Source: an uncultured Eubacteriales bacterium
Lineage (GTDB): Bacteria; Bacillota; Clostridia; Oscillospirales; Acutalibacteraceae
Direction: 5' to 3'
DNA length: 7,261 nucleotides
NCBI GenBank assembly: GCA_902462035.1
Contig: CABQAC010000109.1
Coordinates: 1 to 7,261, forward strand
Position numbers and translations under genes: made by a program. Below the pieces are notes generated by a model. That model searched no databases. It was given only the letters and a program-made list of their open reading frames with translations, and was not told the DNA's origin. Each line of letters begins with the position of its first letter. Positions within the stretch are counted from its first letter, which is position 1. Shown piece after piece: positions 5,989 to 7,261 of the stretch.

Positions 5989-6209
5989 GGCGCTCGGTCC
6001 CGCTTTTCGAAGGCCAGCAAGTCCCCGGGCTGACAGTCCAACGCCGCACACAGTTTTGCCAGCGTGGAAATTTTAAGCGCCTTGGCCTTACCGTTTTTAA
6101 GAATGGAAATATTGGCGAGGGTAATCCCTACCCGGTCCGCCAGTTCGGTCACGCTCATCTTTCGTTTGGCCAGCATGACATCAATATTAAAAACAATCTG
6201 ATCTTCCAT
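5985..6209 (-). CDS. Cro/C1-type helix-turn-helix regulator (YozG-like)
   Basis: This 74-residue protein is almost entirely one DNA-binding domain. The order is VMLAKRKMSVTELADRVGIT (11-30) with the first helices, LANISILKNGKAKALK (31-46) with the recognition helix, and STLAKLCAALDCQPGDLLAFE (48-68). The pattern LAKRKMS-x-TELAxxVGIT and ALDCQPGDLL is typical of small YozG-like regulators, which are often encoded next to DUF2975 membrane proteins. Exactly that neighbour lies 9 nt upstream here. The ribosome binding site GAGG is 8-9 nt before the ATG. The stop overlaps the lipoprotein start by ATGA. It probably regulates its own three-gene unit; the TAGTATACC repeats and inverted repeat in the upstream promoter are candidate sites, though binding is inference. 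Confidence 0.93.
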   Translation of the reverse strand: MEDQIVFNIDVMLAKRKMSVTELADRVGITLANISILKNGKAKALKISTLAKLCAALDCQPGDLLAFEKRDRAP

Positions 6210-6218
6210 GCGTCTACC

Positions 6219-6710
6219 TCATATCGTAAAATCGCTTTGTTCCTGCAGTGCCGCGGCTTTTTGCACCAAATGGGAAAGCACCGCAGCCGCCACCGAAACC
6301 GCCACGCCGAAAAGCACCGCGGCCATACCAGCCAGCAGAACACCGGGGTGGTTCATATTCAAAAACAAAAAGACCACGTTGCCCGCGAACAGAAAAACCG
6401 AATCCGCCGCGGCCAGTACCGCGGCAACACGCAAATAACGCGCGTTCGCAGCGGAGAAGGATTGGTCCCGCCCAATATTTCCGGCAATTTTCCACCCGCA
6501 TACCAGCACAGCAAAACAGGGAATTGCCGTAACGGACAGAAAAACAAGCCACGGCACATAGCAATAAGCAAACTCCGGATTGGCCGTCGCCAGTTTCTTA
6601 CCAAAAATAGGGATACCAACGGCATAAATACCAAGGCCGCAAGCGGCCACCATCAATAGGATTCCTTTCAGCCATTTCGCCAACACAGATTGTGTCATGC
6701 CGGATATCAT
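6219..6710 (-). CDS. DUF2975 membrane protein
   Basis: The 163-residue protein has four predicted membrane helices, at about 13-35, 50-76, 93-118 and 122-148. Between helices 2 and 3 lies a cytosolic segment GNIGRDQSFSAANARYLRVA (78-97). The FSxxNAxxLR block and the acidic/hydrophobic C-terminus (QEQSDFTI) are typical of DUF2975. The molecular function of that family is unknown, but its members are commonly paired with a small YozG-like helix-turn-helix regulator, as here. The ATG at 6710 has AAGGA 7 nt upstream; an ATG at 6698 with AAAGGA is a possible alternative. It is the first gene of the unit, with a good promoter about 40 nt upstream. A sensor or partner role for the regulator is a reasonable guess only. 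Confidence 0.92.
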   Translation of the reverse strand: MISGMTQSVLAKWLKGILLMVAACGLGIYAVGIPIFGKKLATANPEFAYCYVPWLVFLSVTAIPCFAVLVCGWKIAGNIGRDQSFSAANARYLRVAAVLAAADSVFLFAGNVVFLFLNMNHPGVLLAGMAAVLFGVAVSVAAAVLSHLVQKAAALQEQSDFTI

Positions 6711-6721
6711 CCTTTCATCCT

Positions 6722-6758
6722 TAGTATACCGGGTCTGAAATATTGATTGTAGTATACC
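6722..6758. repeat. pair of direct repeats TAGTATACC in the DUF2975 promoter
   Basis: TAGTATACC occurs at 6722-6730 and again at 6750-6758, 28 bp apart and in the same orientation. Each contains the palindrome GTATAC. One copy covers the -10 box; the other sits between the predicted transcription start and the ribosome binding site. This placement fits a repressor operator, but the upstream copy may be conserved simply as a -10 element. Confidence 0.6.
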
Positions 6759-6779
6759 ATGTGCAGCACAGAATTACAA
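6751..6779 (-). promoter_or_regulatory. sigma-A promoter of the DUF2975-regulator-lipoprotein unit
   Basis: On the minus strand TTGTAA (6774-6779) and TATACT (6751-6756) are 17 nt apart, with TGG just before the -10 forming an extended -10 (TGnTATACT). The predicted start near 6744 leaves a leader of about 35 nt. The -35 box lies within an 18-bp inverted repeat arm. Confidence 0.7.
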
Positions 6780-6817
6780 CAATTATTTATTGAAAAACGA
6801 TAAATAATTGTTGTAAT
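6773..6817. repeat. 18-bp perfect inverted repeat overlapping the -35 box
   Basis: ATTACAACAATTATTTAT (6773-6790) is the exact reverse complement of ATAAATAATTGTTGTAAT (6800-6817), with a 9-nt spacer. Counting a T-G wobble and a G-C pair inside the spacer gives 20 pairs around a five-A loop. The left arm contains the -35 box of the DUF2975 promoter. There is no T-tract on either side, so it is not a standard terminator. Further ATTAC/GTAAT strings follow at 6826-6830 and 6836-6840. Candidate operator, or a hairpin at the end of a transcript. Confidence 0.85.
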
Positions 6818-6940
6818 CACAAACTATTACGAGAAGTAATTTCGTTTTGCCGCCATGTCCTATGCCGGGCGGTCCATCCGGGAGCGGATTCGGTACGGCG
6901 GGGCATCTTGTCACCGGTCAAAACAATCCCATCCTCATCC
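6818..6940. other. intergenic stretch, nothing assigned
   Basis: Between the inverted repeat and the next terminator I see no gene with a ribosome binding site, and no promoter. A short inverted repeat ATTAC-GAGAA-GTAAT lies at 6826-6840. The minus-strand frame through here is open, but it crosses the terminator hairpin and is read as a shadow. Confidence 0.5.
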
Positions 6941-6975
6941 AAAAACACCGCAGCGTAAAACGCTGCGGTGTTTTT
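6941..6975 (-). terminator. intrinsic terminator of the right-hand partial gene
   Basis: AAAAACACCGCAGCG (6941-6955) and CGCTGCGGTGTTTTT (6961-6975) form a perfect 15-bp stem over a 5-nt loop (TAAAA). Symmetric A/T ends give a five-T tract in either direction. On the minus strand the stem begins within the stop codon of the partial gene. Confidence 0.9.
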
Positions 6976-7261
6976 CACGTTTCTGGGGCCAGCCTGGCCA
7001 GCAGGCGGTATGCGCGGAACGACCCCAGCACCAGCGCGGCATCCTTTGTCCTGCGGTTTTCCCCTAATCCCATATGGCCGCCCGACACCCAATTCGTTTC
7101 CTTTTCCACCAATGCGGCTTTGGGTAAAAGGTACATGCCGTCCGCCTGCCGGTATTGGCGCAGCAGGGCAAGATGCTTTTGAAACCAATGTGACGCAACC
7201 GCTTCTGGGAATTGTGCCAACAGTTCCATACGGTGCAGCACCCGGGCCGTCATATCCGTTT
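6975..7261 (-). CDS. C-terminal part of an unrecognised protein (cut by window edge)
   Basis: About 94 codons are visible. The frame is still open at the right edge. The first in-window ATG (7253) has no ribosome binding site, so the real start is probably outside. The visible part is soluble and helix-rich: VLHRMELLAQFPEAVASHWFQ, then HLALLRQYRQADGMYLLPKA, then NWVSGGHMGLGENRR and a helical end (AALVLGSFRAYRLLARLAPET). The NWVSGGHMGLGENRR segment, rich in Gly, His and Arg, looks like a conserved functional loop. No signal for membrane or DNA binding is seen. I do not recognise the family. It ends in TGA at the foot of a strong terminator, so it is the last gene of its unit. Confidence 0.7.
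   Translation of the reverse strand, partial: TDMTARVLHRMELLAQFPEAVASHWFQKHLALLRQYRQADGMYLLPKAALVEKETNWVSGGHMGLGENRRTKDAALVLGSFRAYRLLARLAPET

Noticed and set aside
6817..7188. 123-codon minus-strand frame overlapping the right-hand gene
   Set aside because: It passes through the 15-bp terminator hairpin and overlaps a better frame ending in TGA at that terminator.

Overview
The window reads as a chromosomal, GC-rich stretch from a Gram-positive Clostridia-type bacterium, most likely from the Oscillospiraceae/Ruminococcaceae range. That placement is an inference. It rests on a metK gene led by a SAM-I riboswitch with an attenuator, a RecD2-type helicase followed by comF, strong AGGAGG-type ribosome binding sites, a DUF2975 plus YozG-like regulator pair, and compact intrinsic terminators. 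No CRISPR array, tRNA, rRNA, transposase or phage gene was seen.

Left part (1-2851, all minus strand): an uncharacterised 118-residue membrane-anchored protein, then the RecD2 helicase, then the N-terminal end of a ComF-family protein cut by the window edge. They are co-directional. RecD2 may also have its own promoter in the end of the 118-residue gene. The 408-bp gap at 2852-3259 has no convincing gene. It holds a 55-codon minus-strand ORF, an 11-bp hairpin and the metK terminator.

Centre (3260-5487): metK on the minus strand is controlled by a complete SAM-I riboswitch (aptamer, antiterminator and terminator all traceable) and a good sigma-A promoter. Back to back with it, on the plus strand, a TTGACA/TACACT promoter precedes a 185-nt leader and then def (peptide deformylase). 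S-adenosylmethionine synthesis and removal of N-terminal formyl groups thus share one intergenic region. def ends in a strong hairpin that fills the gap to the next, convergent gene.

Right part (5485-6710, minus strand): a three-gene unit. It encodes a four-helix DUF2975 membrane protein, a 74-residue Cro/C1-type regulator, and a 167-residue lipoprotein whose start overlaps the regulator stop (ATGA). Its promoter carries two copies of TAGTATACC, and an 18-bp perfect inverted repeat covers the -35 box. These are good candidates for autoregulation. The window ends (6975-7261, minus) in the C-terminal part of an unrecognised protein, closed by a 15-bp perfect hairpin terminator.

Most genes are ordinary housekeeping. 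The parts most worth follow-up are the operator-like repeats in front of the DUF2975/regulator/lipoprotein unit, the unexplained def leader, and the unassigned 2852-3259 interval.
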